From NCBI RefSeq assembly GCF_964355755.1, contig NC_092680.1, positions 3,883,001-3,947,000 on the forward strand: DNA of 64,000 nt, given 5' to 3'. Below are positions 48,301 to 60,817 of the stretch, piece by piece. A program made the position numbers and the translations under genes. Origin of the DNA: Antedon mediterranea. Its lineage: Eukaryota; Echinodermata; Crinoidea; Comatulida; Antedonidae. The notes under the pieces are model-generated. The model was not told the DNA's origin. It did no database searches and saw only the letters and a list, made by a program, of their open reading frames with translations. Position 1 is the first letter of the stretch, and every line of letters begins with the position of its first letter.

Positions 48301-51300
48301 TTTAAATTCCATATCGTCATAATTGTTGTTTTCTTTTGGGTCGTAGAGTCCAAACAAAACATAACACTTAAACTAACTGGAGGTGTAACTACTTACGATG
48401 GTTTGGTTCAATTAAGCTACGTGGACGATTCTGGATTTGGAACAATCTGCGGAAAAGATTTCAACATTGGAACTGCTCACGTAATCTGCAATGAACTCGG
48501 CTTCTACCAAGGAGCGTATTCATTTTCTTTGGGAGAAAGTGGTACTGGAAAAGGCAGCATTATAATGCTTAATCGGATAAGATGTCAGGGAAGTGAATCT
48601 AGGCTTATTGACTGCATGTATGAGTTTGTTGACAATTGTACGCATGGACATGATGTTAGTGTTGTCTGCGTTCCAATTACTATAGGTAAAATATATTACT
48701 TTTAAAATTAACCCATTCGTGTAGGTTAAAAAACATACCATAACGCATATTGTTTTAGCATCGAATTCCTTATAAAGAATTGAAAGAGTAACATTTACTC
48801 TTTGCTTTTACTGAGTTCGCTTTATTTCCTTTATAAGAAATATAAAATAAATGAAAATACATTTTACAATAACATTTAATGACAAAAAACAAGAAGATCG
48901 ACGTTTCGGAACCATCATGGAACCATTTTCCAGATCAAGTGATCGAATTTTCTCTCAAACTTCCTAGTAGATGTTCTCCATCTATTTGATTTGGTTTGCT
49001 GTGGTCCGCTCTAGCAAACGTTGGGGGTAATGCCAGTGTTTTGACAAAGTTATAAATAAATATATATAACAACTTTGCACTGATGAAGGGCTAGTGTTGC
49101 CCGAAAGCTCTGCATATTTTCTGACTGTTTTACTTTATCGTTTTGATTTAGCTTTTTGATTTAGCTTTTTGCTTATTTTACTTTGTATCTCCATTGAGAT
49201 CCACAGTATTTTCATTTTCAGTAATTTGCCTTTCGATTTATATATATATACAACCGTTGATTGGAACAGACACTGATTCTGTACCATTCTCTTAAAGAAG
49301 GTAAACTTTGGTACGGTAGGCTACATTATATAGCACATTACTTATGTAATTGTTTTTAATTAAAAAAAATAAATAAAAACATTAAATATTAGTACAGCTA
49401 GTAGAGTTTGTTCAACCTGATGTGAAAACATTTACCGGTTTCAAGATATTTCTAAAATTGTTTTGTTTCTTTTTGTCATAGAGTCAAAAGAAATTGTAAC
49501 ACTTAAACTAACTGGAAATGTAAATACTTATGAAGGTTTAGTTCAGTTAAGCTACGTAGACAACTCTGGATTTGGAACAATCTGCGGCAACGATTTCGAC
49601 ATTGGAACTGCTCACGTAATCTGTAATGAACTCGGCTTCTACCAAGGAGCTTATTCATTTTCTTTGGGAGACACTGGTATGGATAGCATTATAATGCTTA
49701 ATAAAATAAGATGTCAGGGAAGTGAATCTAGGCTCATTGACTGCATGTATGAGTTTGTTGACAATTGTACCCACGAACATGATGTTAGTGTCGTTTGCGT
49801 TCCAATTACTATGGGTAAAGTATTGCTTTAGTTTTAAATTGTAGTATTAGTTAACTTTGATAACTCGTGTTGGTTAAACTATATAGTCTTAGAGTAATTA
49901 ATACAATGTCACCTATACGGCATAATGCTATGTCATTCTTCAAATACCAGATAGGCTTATGTCTGACATTATTGCTTTTTTCATAGAGTCAAAACAAAAC
50001 ATAACACTTAAACTCTCTGGAGGCGCAACTACTTACGAAGGATTAGTCCAGTTAAGCTACCTAAACGATTCTGGGTTTGGAACAATCTGCGGAAAAGATT
50101 TCGACATTGGAACTGCTCACGTAATTTGTAATGAACTTGGCTTCTACCAAGGAGCTTATTCATTTTCTTTGGGAGACACTGGTATGGACAGCATTATAAT
50201 GCTTAATAAAATAAGATGCCAGGGAAATGAATCTAGGCTTATTGAATGCATGTATGAGTTTGTGGACGATTGTACACATGAACATGATGTTAGTGTCGTC
50301 TGCGTTCCAATTACTTTCGGTAATACTATTGTTTGCATAGTTTTTCTTTCTATTATTACATTAATTAATAATTTTAACAAACTTAATATTTGTGTTGGTT
50401 AACACACACAGTCCTTCCGTAATTAATAATTTGTTTACCTCTATGGCACAATGATATGTCATTATTCAAATTCCAGATCTGCCTAAATTCCTATATCTTT
50501 TTTTATTTTTGCGATAGAGTCAATACAAACCATAACACTGAAACTAACTGGAAGTGAAAATACTTACGAAGGTTTGGTCCAGTTAAGCTATGTAGACAAC
50601 TCTGGATTTGGAACAATCTGCGGCAACGATTTCAACATTGGAACTGCTCACGTAATCTGTAATGAACTCGGCTTCTACCAAGGAGCGTATTTATTTTCTT
50701 TGGGAGACACTGGTATGGACAGCATTATAATGGTCAATAAAATAAGATGCTACGGGAATGAATCTAGGCTCATTGACTGCATGTACGAGTTTGTTGAAGA
50801 TTGTACACATGAACATGATGTTAGTGTCGTTTGCGTTCCAATTACTATAGGTAAGGTATTGCTTTAGTTTTTTATTATTATTAAAGTAGAGTTCATATCA
50901 TTCAAATTTCATAAACTAGCCTGTGTTGGCTGAAAACTGTAACGAATATCTTTATATCTTTCCAAATTGTCCCATGATTAAAATTATTTTTGTTGTAGAG
51001 TCAAAACAGAGCATAACAATGAAACTAACTGGAAGTGTACATACATACGAAGGCCTAGTTCAGTTAAGTTACGTAGATGATTCTGGATTTGGAACAATTT
51101 GCGGCAAAGATTTCGACATTGTAACTGCTCACATAATCTGTAATGAACTCGGCTTCTACCAAGGAGCGTATTCATTTTCGTTGAGAGACACTGGTTTGGA
51201 CAGCATTATAATGCTTAATAAAATAAGATGCTATGGAAGTGAATCTAGGCTCATTGACTGCATGTACGAGTTTGTTGAAGATTGTACACATGAATATGAT

Positions 51301-54300
51301 GTTAGTGTCGTTTGCGTTCCAATTACTATAGGTAAGGTATTGCTTTAGATTTTATTATCATTATTAAAGTAGAGTTCATGTCATTCAAATTTTATAAACT
51401 AGCCTGTGTTGGCTGAAAACTGTAACGAATATCTTTATATCTTACCAAATTGTCCCATGATTAAAATTATTTTTGTTGTAGAGTCAAAACAGAGCATAAC
51501 AATGAAACTAACTGGAAGTGTACATACATACGAAGGCTTAGTTCAGTTAAGTTACGTAGACGATTCTGGATTTGGAACAATTTGCGGCAAAGATTTCGAC
51601 ATTGTAACTGCTCACATAATCTGTAATGAACTCGGCTTCTACCAAGGAGCTTATTCATTTTCTTTGGGAGACACTGGTATGGACAGCATTATAATGATTA
51701 ATAAAATAAGATGTCAGGGAAGTGAATCTAGGCTCATTGACTGCATGTACGAGTTTGTCGACGATTGTATGCACGAACATGATGTTAGTGTCGTTTGCGT
51801 TCCAGTTACTTTGGGTAAAGTATTGAATTTAATATGTTTACTAATTAGGCATTTGTTCCTCTATTTGTATCCGTTTCGTTTTTATAAACCTCCTGTTATT
51901 GGCAAATTTCTTTTTTCTGTTTGTTGAGTTTCGAAATAAAATAAATTAAAATGTTGGTTAAATAAGCATTAATTAATTTTGATGAACTCATTTTTGTTGG
52001 TCGATATATGTATTATAGGTCTACTGTACCGGAAAACACCTTCATGGTACAAATCTATGCGATTATTATGGTTGGTGAACATCCGTGCAAAATAGAATAC
52101 GATTTAGAGAAACATATAAGAATAGTAGGTAGTAACCTCGAGCAAATAGGATCGGGAGACCAATAAAAATGAGCCTATGCGGCAGAAGGCGCGATCAAAA
52201 CCATACAAAGTACGGTATATAGTAGGGTTAGGCCTACTATTTGAACGGTAGATCTGCAGATGGCTATAATTATTACTTTTCTCTTTTGTCATAGAGTCAA
52301 AACAAAGCATACAACTTAAACTAACTGGAGGTGTAAATGTTTTCGAAGGTTTAGTCCAATTAAGCTACGTAGACAATTCTGGATTTGGAACAGTCTGCGG
52401 CAACGACTTCGACATTGGAACTGCTCATGTTATATGTAATGAAGTCGGCTTCTACCAAGGAGCGTATTTATTTTCTTTGGGAGACACTGGTATAGACAGC
52501 ATTATAATGCTTAACAAGATAAGATGCTACGGGAATGAATCTAGGCTCATTGACTGCATGTACGAGTTTGTTGACAATTGTACGCATGGACATGATGTTA
52601 GTGTCGTTTGCGTTCCAATTACTTTGGGTAAAGTATTGCTTTTACACAATACAGTAGTTATTTGGTGACCATATGTTATAATGAATTAATTTGTGTTGCC
52701 TAAAATACACATCGTAGTGAATACCTTTTACAATATAAGGGCACAATTATATGTAATTGTTAATAAAGTAGACTAAGATTGAAATGGAGAAAAATCTCTA
52801 AAATTCTTAGTATAAAGGTTCATGTAGATCTCTGAAAAGTATTAAAATAATTTTTTTGGGATGATGCAAAAGAAACAATTAATTGAATACTTTGCCAATA
52901 AAAATTATAAATTAACAAAATAATATTAGCAGGTGATAATTTCACTTGTCAATTATCCGTGTTCCAAAGTTATTTAATATTTTATCTAATTCATTAATTT
53001 ATTAATTAGGTTTTATACACTTGCTTGTTTGTATCAATAACCTATTTTCAAATATTTATGCCTAATTAATACCTGTATCAATTCGGAAAGAAATACATAC
53101 AAAAACATTGTGTTGCTCAATTCCTTTCAAACAGAATTACTTTCTATCATTTATACTGCGGATGTTGCAAAACCTAAGGTGACCAATGTACACAATATCT
53201 TTCTGAGTTTGCACCGAAAAGTTTTTTTAGGATAGGATTCCAATGCAAAATATCTGTCTAATGGTATACTATTAATTTTGTTTTTTGTCATAGAGTCAAA
53301 GCAAAGCATGACACTTAAACTAACTGGAGGTGTAAATGTTTACGAAGGCTTAGTCCAATTAAGCTACGTAGACAATTCTGGATTTGGAACAGTCTGCGGC
53401 AACGACTTCGACATTGGAACTGCTCACGTAATCTGCAATGAACTCGGCTTTTACCAAGGAGCGTATTTATTTTCCTTGGGAGACACTGGTATGGACAGCA
53501 TTATAATGGTCAATAAAATAAGATGCCAGGGAAATGAATCTAGGCTCATTGACTGCATGTACGAGTTTGTTGACAATTGTACCCACGAACATGATGTTAG
53601 TGTCGTCTGCGTTCCAATTACTTTAGGTAAAGTATTGAATTCAATGATTTGATACTGAAAATTCTGGTAGATAAAAATATTAGAAAGTTTAAACAAGCTT
53701 TCAGCACTAGATGATTTCTTTTGATGTGTTAAATGTTGAAAATTGGTTAAAAATATAATTATTTAGGCTTAACTTTCAGTTATAACAAACATGAACAATT
53801 TTTAGAAATATGCTTATAGAATACGTTTGAAGTATTTAATTTCTTTTTCTTTGTTTTTGTTTTAGAAACGGATCGAGATATTGCAGTTAAATTCACTGAT
53901 GGATGGAGAAGTTATGAAGGCTTAGTTCGTCTTAGCTATTTTGATGGTTCAGGATTTGGTACTATATGCGGTCATGAATTCAGCATTACTGTAGCCAATG
54001 TGATCTGTCGAGAGATTGGTTTCTACAAAGGAGCATATTCATTTTCATTAGGCAATGTTACTGAGGAAGAAAGTATTATCATGCTAAACGAAATACAATG
54101 CACTGGGAATGAAAGTAAACTCATTGACTGTAATTTTATTTACGTGGATGAGTGCACACATGCCGATGATGTCAGTGTCGTCTGTATACCGATTGTTAAG
54201 GGTAATTTATTAATTATTATATTGAAGAGTAACAATCACAACCGTGTAAGGATCAATTGATATTGGTCATTAAAATATCGAGATCTTCAATAAGATCCGA

Positions 54301-57300
54301 AATAATTATAACGTGATACCTGCATTCTTGCAGTTTCTGATCACGTCCTCTAGTTTTACAACAATCAGAATAGTTAATATTTAAAGTTAATTTTTAAATT
54401 AAAGTATTTATTATTTCTTACAGAGTCGTTCGTTACATTTCTGTTTGGGAAATTTGGCTTTTACGAGGGAATAGTCTCCATTTATGATGGCAAAAACTTC
54501 AACCAAATGTGCTTGGATACTTGGGGTCGTTTAGAATCTGAAGTAATCTGCAGAGAACTAGGCCACAAAGCTGTACTATATTACGATAAAAACAAGCCGG
54601 ACCTGCCTGAGCCATATAAAAACCCAATCTTCAACTTCAATTGCAATGGTTCAGAGTCGTCTCTCATTGATTGTGTGACAGCACGTGATGAATCAGGTGG
54701 TACATGCAGACGAAATGACTATGTGGTGCGTGTGGAGTGTATACGTATATTACCGGATTTCTTCAACACCAGTGCTAACACGAGTGAACTGCTGTATAAT
54801 GTAGATTACTTACTTATAGATTCCGAGGAAGCGCAAAACCTGTCATCGGCAAGCTTCGGATATTTTGGTAGTAAACTGTTTATTATAGTACACATTATTT
54901 AATCATTCTCTCATTGCTGCATTTTTTTGTAATGTTGCTCTTGTGGACGGCAATGGTGCTACTTGTTGCTACCTATGCTACTTCTGTTTCCGACGATAGC
55001 GACCTAATCACTATGCGCGACGCGACTACGTAACTTGTAGGGCTATCAATCATAATGCGCATGCTCATAATTCTATTGAAAGTACTACTCGTTATTGTAC
55101 AAATTGTACAACAATGAGACTTATCCCATTTTTTAATATTCGTAGTTCGTTTTAAATATTTCATGTTAAGTTGTATGAATGACTAGCATATTTATATTTT
55201 AGTATACATTTTTTATTCCTTTCTAGTCATTGATTCACCGACCTCAAATGTCACCAATTCACTGGAACTGGTCAATTCAGAGCCGTTTATGTATACCTTC
55301 TATCCTGAACAAAATCAATTTTCAAGTACGTATTAGTCTAATGTAGTTGTAGTTGTATTTGATAGTTTGTGTCATCTAACATTGAACGGTCCAACGAAAT
55401 TAATATTTTAATACGACAGTTAAAACCCCACGAGGTAACACCTTCCATTCGGGACTCAACAAAGAATCCCTTTAAGTGTGTCGCAGGGGTTGGATTTAGG
55501 GTTAAACCATATTACCCTTTGTTTATTTCACGCGGAAAAGTGTCCTCTGAAAATAGGGATGTCCCAAAAGAGAGTTCCAATGTAGTAGAAAATCATGGTT
55601 GACTGATAGATCATTGACTTTTCAACAAGTCATGTCAACATTATTCTTTTTTAAATTACGTAGTACGTATTGTCACAATAACATTGATTAACATCGGAGA
55701 CTTGCCCTTGCTGTCATCGATAACCAATACAATCGAATTTATTGATTTATATTATTATAATAGATTATGAATTGGTTACGTCGTCTTATCTGATGTCAAA
55801 TAGTCTTACAAAAATAAATAAAACCGGTAAAGTTCCATTTTTGGAAGAAAGGTAAACAATAAAATACATCAATCAATCAATCAAAGTAACATTTATTTCT
55901 CTTATAATTTCATAATAAATAAAAAATAACAGTAAATAGGATTAAAATAAGAGGGGCAAAATTTAAAAAAAGCGAAGCTTGTATAGGCAGCCCATAAAAA
56001 GACAAAAAGAAAACAGGACAACATGGAAACCGGAAACATACATAAAATAACAACTTAAGCAACTAACATACTACTATACTTATTCTTGACTAGGATTGCT
56101 AAGTCAAGTTATATAAGCAAAGTAATTATTATTTTGAATATCATAACAATTGTGTATTTTCTTGTTTTGTCAGCTCGAATACACATATCTACGCATATGG
56201 AGGCATCTTTGGTTTAAACGTATACTCGCCACTTGGAGAGATGTTGTCTGCAAAAGCACGTTTCACATATCCCAGAAATTTAGTAAGTAGTATGCATTCG
56301 AGTTATGAAAGAGAAAAATATGTATGCAGAATTATAGTAACTTTAACATTTTTTTTAAATTTACGTTACAGACACTTCCGTTTACCGTTGATGTTCCTAA
56401 GGGTTCAACGTTTGAACCTATATGCACGTATTTTGATCCAATTACGCAGTAAGTAACTCCTATTCTAGTTGTTTTAAAAGTTACTTATTCATTGTATATG
56501 TTGTATAATAATTAATTAGTTAATTTAGTTTTTTGTTTTTTATTTGTAAATACATCGTATAACTATGATCAATAAGTAATGATTCAGTCTTTTAAAAATG
56601 TAAAAATGGTTGATATTGGGTACAGGGCACACCTTTTAATTAAGGAACAAACAGACACAATTTTTTATAATACATAATGTCTTATTAAAGATTAACTTAT
56701 ACATGAATTTACTTTTCAGACTATCATTAATGGGCTACATAGTTTCATCAATCAATTTAACCCCTGTGTTTCAGTATATTGTTTTAAAAGTATGCATTAT
56801 TCAAGCTAATCTCAACGAATTCCTTTGATATTTATTATTTTCCTGTTAGAATTTGGTCTTCGGAAGGTTTAATAACTGAAGAAGTAAATGGAACAATTAG
56901 ATGTGAAAGTGAGCACCTGACAAGCTTCTCAATAATGATGAAAGTTACAACACATCCCCAGGTAGGCATTTTTACCCTCAAGCGTGGCTCCCACTAGAGG
57001 TGCAACGTAACGACGTAGATTTAATGCAAGCGAGTTGACCAATGATTTTATTTTATTTTCAATATTGATGAACATTACAATGCATCCCTTTATTCAATAC
57101 AACATAGCAAAATATACCTAATATTAAATTTGTAACAATCATTTTAATTTCAAAATAATACTTTTTTGAAGAGCTTTTGACGATAAATGATTGATTACAT
57201 TTTCCCCAAATCGCATGGAATTAAAACTTTAAAAATAATCGCATCTAATTTAATGTGCTGTATTTGTAGAAAACATTCTGGGAGACGGTTCTTTCGGTTA

Positions 57301-60300
57301 TGACATATCTCTGTCTTGGATTATCGATATGTGTTTCCATTCCTACGTACATATCATTCATGTATATAAGGTAAGTTTTTGCCAAAGTCACCAATTCAAA
57401 CCAATATTGGCTGTAGTTGTAAAAAAAAAGGTTTGCAAACACGTGTTTGCTAAAGTTAGGTAGTATGTTATACTAGGCTACCAATGTTTAAAATACTTCT
57501 GTTTTATTGACTGAATTCACAAACCTCAGAAAATAAGAAAAGTCCACGACCTAACGTTTGCAAACTAGTTTTCTGGTCTGCTGCAGCAAACTTTGAAAAC
57601 CTTTTCTTGCTCAACTCAGAGTTTGTAAACTAAAGTTTTCAAGTGTAGACTAGGCCTTTATACCTACTGTAGGCTGTACAATAATATTAATGTATTGTTT
57701 GGTGTTTACCAGGAAAGTCCACGTTTTCTGGTCTATTGTAGCAAACTTTGGAAAACTCAGAGTTCGTAAACTAAAGTTTACTAGGCCTGCTTACCTAGAT
57801 TGTACAATAATTTCAATTGCTCAATTTTAGGAAATGATACCTTAGAATTGGTGATAGAATTGGTGAATATGATTGAGTACGTACGATGTAGCATTATTGT
57901 TTGTCCATAATAGATATTTGTAATACTAACTAATTGTCTTATTGTAGGTTAGTATTGGTAAATAAAACCATATCATTATATATTACTGTTTTTTTAATTC
58001 TTCAGAACGCTTCGTTTAAATACAAGATTTATCATCGTACGAAACATTGTACTTTCTGTTTGCTTAAGAGATCTTATGTTTCTTTTTACTGATTTCGTCA
58101 CGAGTTTGGCAAGTAAGGTTAGTTGAAAACATTAAATACTGTATAAAAAAGTGTATCCAAATCAGATTACACTTCAAAAGTAGTACTAATGGTTTTTAAA
58201 AGAATAAACAAAAATGACCACTTTTCGTTATGCGAATGGTCTGATTATATTTATATTGGTCTGTATGTATGACCTCTACAGATTTATATTAAACTATTTC
58301 ATGCCACCACAATTGTAATACGGATTGTTAAATACTTTCACAAATACAGTTCACACAAATTAATTCACATTACACATTGGAGAATAGAAACAAAAATGTT
58401 TGTTCAAATGAAAATACTATTTTGGTGTAATACTAGTCACTAGTTTTACTAGTACTATAATATATTTACAATTGCAGCCATCGTATCTTTGTGAGGTCAC
58501 AGGTGCACTACTCCAATACATGAGCACGTGTGCGTTTCTCTGGATGTTATGCGCATCGACTGACATATGGTTGAAAGTTCACTTTCCATATTTTAACCAC
58601 GCTAACAATATATACTTCTATCGTTCTCTATCATACATATCCCCAATGTTTATTGTCTGTGCGACAATCGGAGGATTTAGAAGTGGATATGTTGATGAAA
58701 ACAGGTAAGTGTGTATAATGTAGTTCATTAAATGTTATTTTTCATAGCATTTTTGTTTATAAGTTTACCTATTTGAATAATATATACCAGTCCAACAATT
58801 ACCTAATATGAAAACCACTTGAACAGATTGTTTTCTTCCATTCCAGTCATTATGCCAATCGTTCTCAACATTTTACCAATCTTTGTGAGAAAATGTTATA
58901 TAATTATTATTTTCTGATTTTACCTTTATTTAGCTGTTGGCTCAGTATCACCAGTCAATCTATGTGGGTTTTTTACTCGACTGCGATAGTTCTGATTGTA
59001 GTAAGTATTATTGAGCTAAACTAACGATTATTTTAACCTAAAGAAATATCGCCAATTATTATTAAAAAAATACTTTTTTCTCCAATCACGTGTAATAGGA
59101 GACTTGGTTTACTAGATAGTGATTAGGTTCGGTTTTTGTTAATAATGTTTCTATCTTCATCGTATTTTTCTGTATCGTTTTGAAATAACTAAATAACAAG
59201 CATCTTTCCCAAAGGCACATACAATATGGCGTAATTAATTCTACAATGCGTATAGTATAACATGACAATCAATTCGATCAATTTCATATATTCATCAACC
59301 AAATATTTTAAAGTTCAAGAAGTTTAACTTTATTTATCTACGGTGGCTCAGAACAACACAGGGAGGTAAAAAACATTTTGATGTTTTTCAGCTTATTTCG
59401 ATAGAGTTAGCTATGGTGGCATGTAAGACGACTCAAGCGCTCAAGAATTCTGTGCAGCCCGCGAACATAGCATCAACGAAGGATCCAAAACAATCCAGGT
59501 ACCTATTTTATCTATTTTATCTATTTAATTTCTTTAAGCACATTGTTCTTATTTTGATTTTTAATTTATATTAGGAGCGCTAATATACAAAGGATATCAT
59601 AGCTTAATTGTGATTGCCTACTCCTTCTTTAAAGATGTATTGTTCCCCAAAAAACATGAAAATGAAGATTAATAAAATTAGACTATGAATAGGTTATTTT
59701 GTAATTTTAATAAAGTTAATCACTTCCGTAGGGAAAAAAACTTTTATTTATAAGATAACATAATAAATGGTTAAATTCAACAAAAAAATAATTGGCTGGC
59801 AGCCAATTTGACCTTTTTTGTTTATTTTTACATTTTCTTAAAGATGGGTCTAAATAAATGTTTGATTAGATCCAATTTTTGGTCAAAGTGGATAACTATT
59901 ATGTGACATTAAAATGGCATATTCAACAACTAAAAAAGTAAAAATTATTTTTCGTAAGTTTTTAAGTACGCTATGCAGTTATATAAAATGAACTGATAAG
60001 ATTAAGTGTTGAAGTAAGCCTAATTGATCCGAGGATCTACCGTTGGGATCAGGGGATCAGGCCATTATCCGCATGTGCATTGCGCTACCTACAAAACTTC
60101 ATAGGTTCTAAAATGATTTTACTACTTTGTAATGACTTGCACCTTTACGTGTGTATACATGTGTCTTTATTAATGTATAATGGCCTCCTCTTTCGTATAG
60201 AAATATGGCCAAGTCTTTCCTACCGTTGCTGGCAGTTTTTGGTATCACTTGGATTCTGGGTATTTTTCTTGTTATCGGCGGCACCATTATATTTGATTTA

Positions 60301-60817
60301 TTATTTGTTATTGTTAATGGTCTCCAAGGTTTCGTTCTTTTCCTTTCTCAATTTCTTTTTAGTAAACAGGTAAATATAAATTAATATTTTTTTTTTAATT
60401 TGACAATGTTATTGCTATTTCAAGCCTATGCTGTTTGTTCTTGAATTCGAGTGTTAATTAAGAGAACCACATTAGGTAAATCTTTTCATAACTGGAACTC
60501 ATAAATACACTATATAATTTCAACTTTAGCATAGACCTACTAAAAACTGTTGAGCCAAGGTAGTACATTACCATTTGTTATTAAACTGAAATTGTCTAAT
60601 TAACCGTCTTATATGAGGTATATAATTACTTATTTTTTGTTTCGGTAATATTTTCAAAAACATTTTCAATGAGATCATGAAGTAAGTCTTTAAACAAAAA
60701 CTAGATTTTTATTTTAAATTTTGAAATAAAAATTAAATGTTTATTTTAAATTTTGATACTAAGGTACATAATGCTTGGACAGAAAGCAAAGAGCGTGCAA
60801 CCACAAGGACATTATAG
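45284..60817 (+). CDS. SRCR-adhesion GPCR 2 (27 exons, 2,053 aa, 14 SRCR domains)
   Basis: Exons: 45284-45356, 45794-46102, 46415-46744, 47219-47563, 47835-48167, 48347-48685, 49482-49814, 49987-50319, 50518-50850, 50999-51331, 51482-51814, 52295-52627, 53294-53626, 53866-54201, 54424-54867, 55227-55325, 55764-55851, 56174-56282, 56372-56448, 56850-56961, 57270-57370, 58006-58117, 58478-58704, 58934-59000, 59392-59498, 60201-60369, 60764-60817. The frame is open over 6,162 bases. Layout: signal peptide (1-24), SRCR1-3, nine near-identical SRCR4-12 (353-1353), SRCR13, SRCR14, GAIN/GPS (to 1775), seven helices, and a 17-residue tail on the last exon. It has the same architecture as receptor 1 with the fourth domain multiplied. 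A surface receptor with a repeated ligand-binding stalk is expected; ligand and signalling are unknown. The last exon has a plausible but less certain acceptor (ACTAAG|GTA). Confidence 0.85.
45794..46102 (+). other. SRCR domain 1, receptor 2
   Basis: Unlike the first domain of receptor 1, it has all six group-A cysteines: LPVCFT, VACKSFGF, YNCTG, LSDC, VECAE and LICTA. It is closest to the receptor 3 exon at 63343-63648 (shared RLQT, DWLPVCFTS, FGFIDFD and LICTAIEL). Confidence 0.85.
46415..46744 (+). other. SRCR domain 2, receptor 2
   Basis: GRLQLKYNNVWGPVFNKNWG...VACRQLGFIGV...IKCQS...LHKCEHGEWG...LTCMPMYK. C2 and C7 are both missing, as in the orthologous domain of receptor 1, and the CEHGEW/CQHGEW block is shared. 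Confidence 0.85.
47219..47563 (+). other. SRCR domain 3, receptor 2
   Basis: GRLDIKYSTDEKWGSVCND, FICTKLGFFQGA, LFCSG, LIDCK, KACDH and IQCVP: six cysteines. It is the counterpart of receptor 1 domain 3. Confidence 0.85.
49040..49240 (+). mobile_element. repeat with hammerhead-like core, copy 2 (Penelope-like candidate)
   Basis: CTGATGA at 49080-49086, stem GGGC/GCCC, GAAA at 49103-49106, then GCTCTGC, GTTTTGATTTAGC, GTATCTCCATTGAGATCC and AGTAATTTGCCTTT. It is the same block order as the minus-strand copy at 22085-22300. It sits in the longest intron of the SRCR array (48686-49481). Confidence 0.5.
50905..51860 (+). repeat. recent 483-bp segmental exon duplication
   Basis: The segment from about 50905 to 51387 is repeated from about 51388. 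The two exons start 483 bases apart (50999 and 51482), and the preceding introns are almost identical, including TAAACTAGCCTGTGTTGGCT and AACGAATATCTTTATATCTT. Differences are scattered single bases and a 1-2 base indel in the T/A run. Confidence 0.9.
53866..54201 (+). other. SRCR domain 13, receptor 2 (diverged array member)
   Basis: Alignable with the array (YEGLVRLSYFDGSGFGTICG, VICREIGFYKGAYSFSLG, LIDC, ECTHADDVSVVCIP) but clearly older: 336 bases, FTDG start and VKG end. It was probably the first duplicate, or the boundary unit that escapes homogenisation. Confidence 0.85.
54424..54867 (+). other. SRCR domain 14 plus start of GAIN region, receptor 2
   Basis: YEGIVSIYDG, MCLDTWGR, VICRELGH, FNCNG, LIDCV, TCRRN and VECIR, followed by LPDFFNTSANTSELLYNVDY and SFGYFG. 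Same length (444) and junctions as 36043-36486. Confidence 0.85.
55227..56961 (+). other. GAIN region and GPS motif, receptor 2
   Basis: Five exons of 99, 88, 109, 77 and 112 bases. The GPS reads PICTYFDP, IWSSEG, TIRCESEHLTSFSIMM, with a canonical H-L|T cleavage triplet. As in receptor 1, the second and fourth GPS cysteines are absent (serine at the fourth). Sequons NVT and NKT occur in the first two exons. Confidence 0.8.
55852..56060 (-). mobile_element. retroelement 3' end in receptor 2 intron
   Basis: (ATCA)n at 55868-55884, then AAAGTAACATTTATTTCTCT. On the minus strand this is a non-LTR type 3' end with a (TTGA)n tail, followed by A-rich non-coding sequence with GAAGCTTGTATAGGCAGCCC. 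Confidence 0.4.
57270..60817 (+). other. seven-transmembrane region and tail, receptor 2
   Basis: TM1 57270-57370; TM2 58006-58117 (TRFIIVRNIVLSVCLRD); TM3-TM4 58478-58704 (YMSTCAFLWMLCASTDIWLK); loop Cys-Trp and TM5 58934-59000 and 59392-59498; TM6-TM7 60201-60369 (KSFLPLLAVFGITWILG; FVIVNGLQGFVLFLSQFLFS). The final exon 60764-60817 gives VHNAWTESKERATTRTL and a stop. TM2 to TM7 exon sizes match or nearly match receptor 1 (112/106, 227/218, 67/67, 107/101, 169/169). Confidence 0.85.
59628..59960. mobile_element. palindromic AT-rich MITE, second copy
   Basis: Starts TTAAAGATGTATTGTTCCCC and includes GTTATTTTGTAATTTTAATA, GGCTGGCAGCCAATTTG and GACATTAAAATGGCATATTC. Related to 20793-21070 and 61310-61520. 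Confidence 0.5.

Larger units (their letters stand above)
47835..53626 (+). repeat. tandem array of nine near-identical SRCR exons (SRCR4-12, receptor 2)
   Basis: Nine exons: 47835, 48347, 49482, 49987, 50518, 50999, 51482, 52295 and 53294 (starts). Eight are 333 bases and the second is 339 (two extra codons in GESGTGKGS). Each encodes a domain beginning ES[KI]xxxTxKLTG or close to it, and containing GLVQLSY, GFYQGAY, SRLI[DE]CMYEF and DVSVVCVP. All are phase 1-1 and end in the donor core GGTAA. Variation is concentrated at a few positions: the two to four residues after LTG; K/N in CG[KN]DF; YSF/YLF; Q/Y after the fifth Cys; [DE][ND] before CTH; and [EG][HY]D. Introns are mostly 148-198 bp; longer ones carry insertions. 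Confidence 0.9.

Noticed and set aside
47835-53626. CRISPR-like look of regularly spaced near-identical units
   Set aside because: Units are 333-base protein-coding exons in a eukaryotic gene with conserved splice sites, not short palindromic repeats with spacers.
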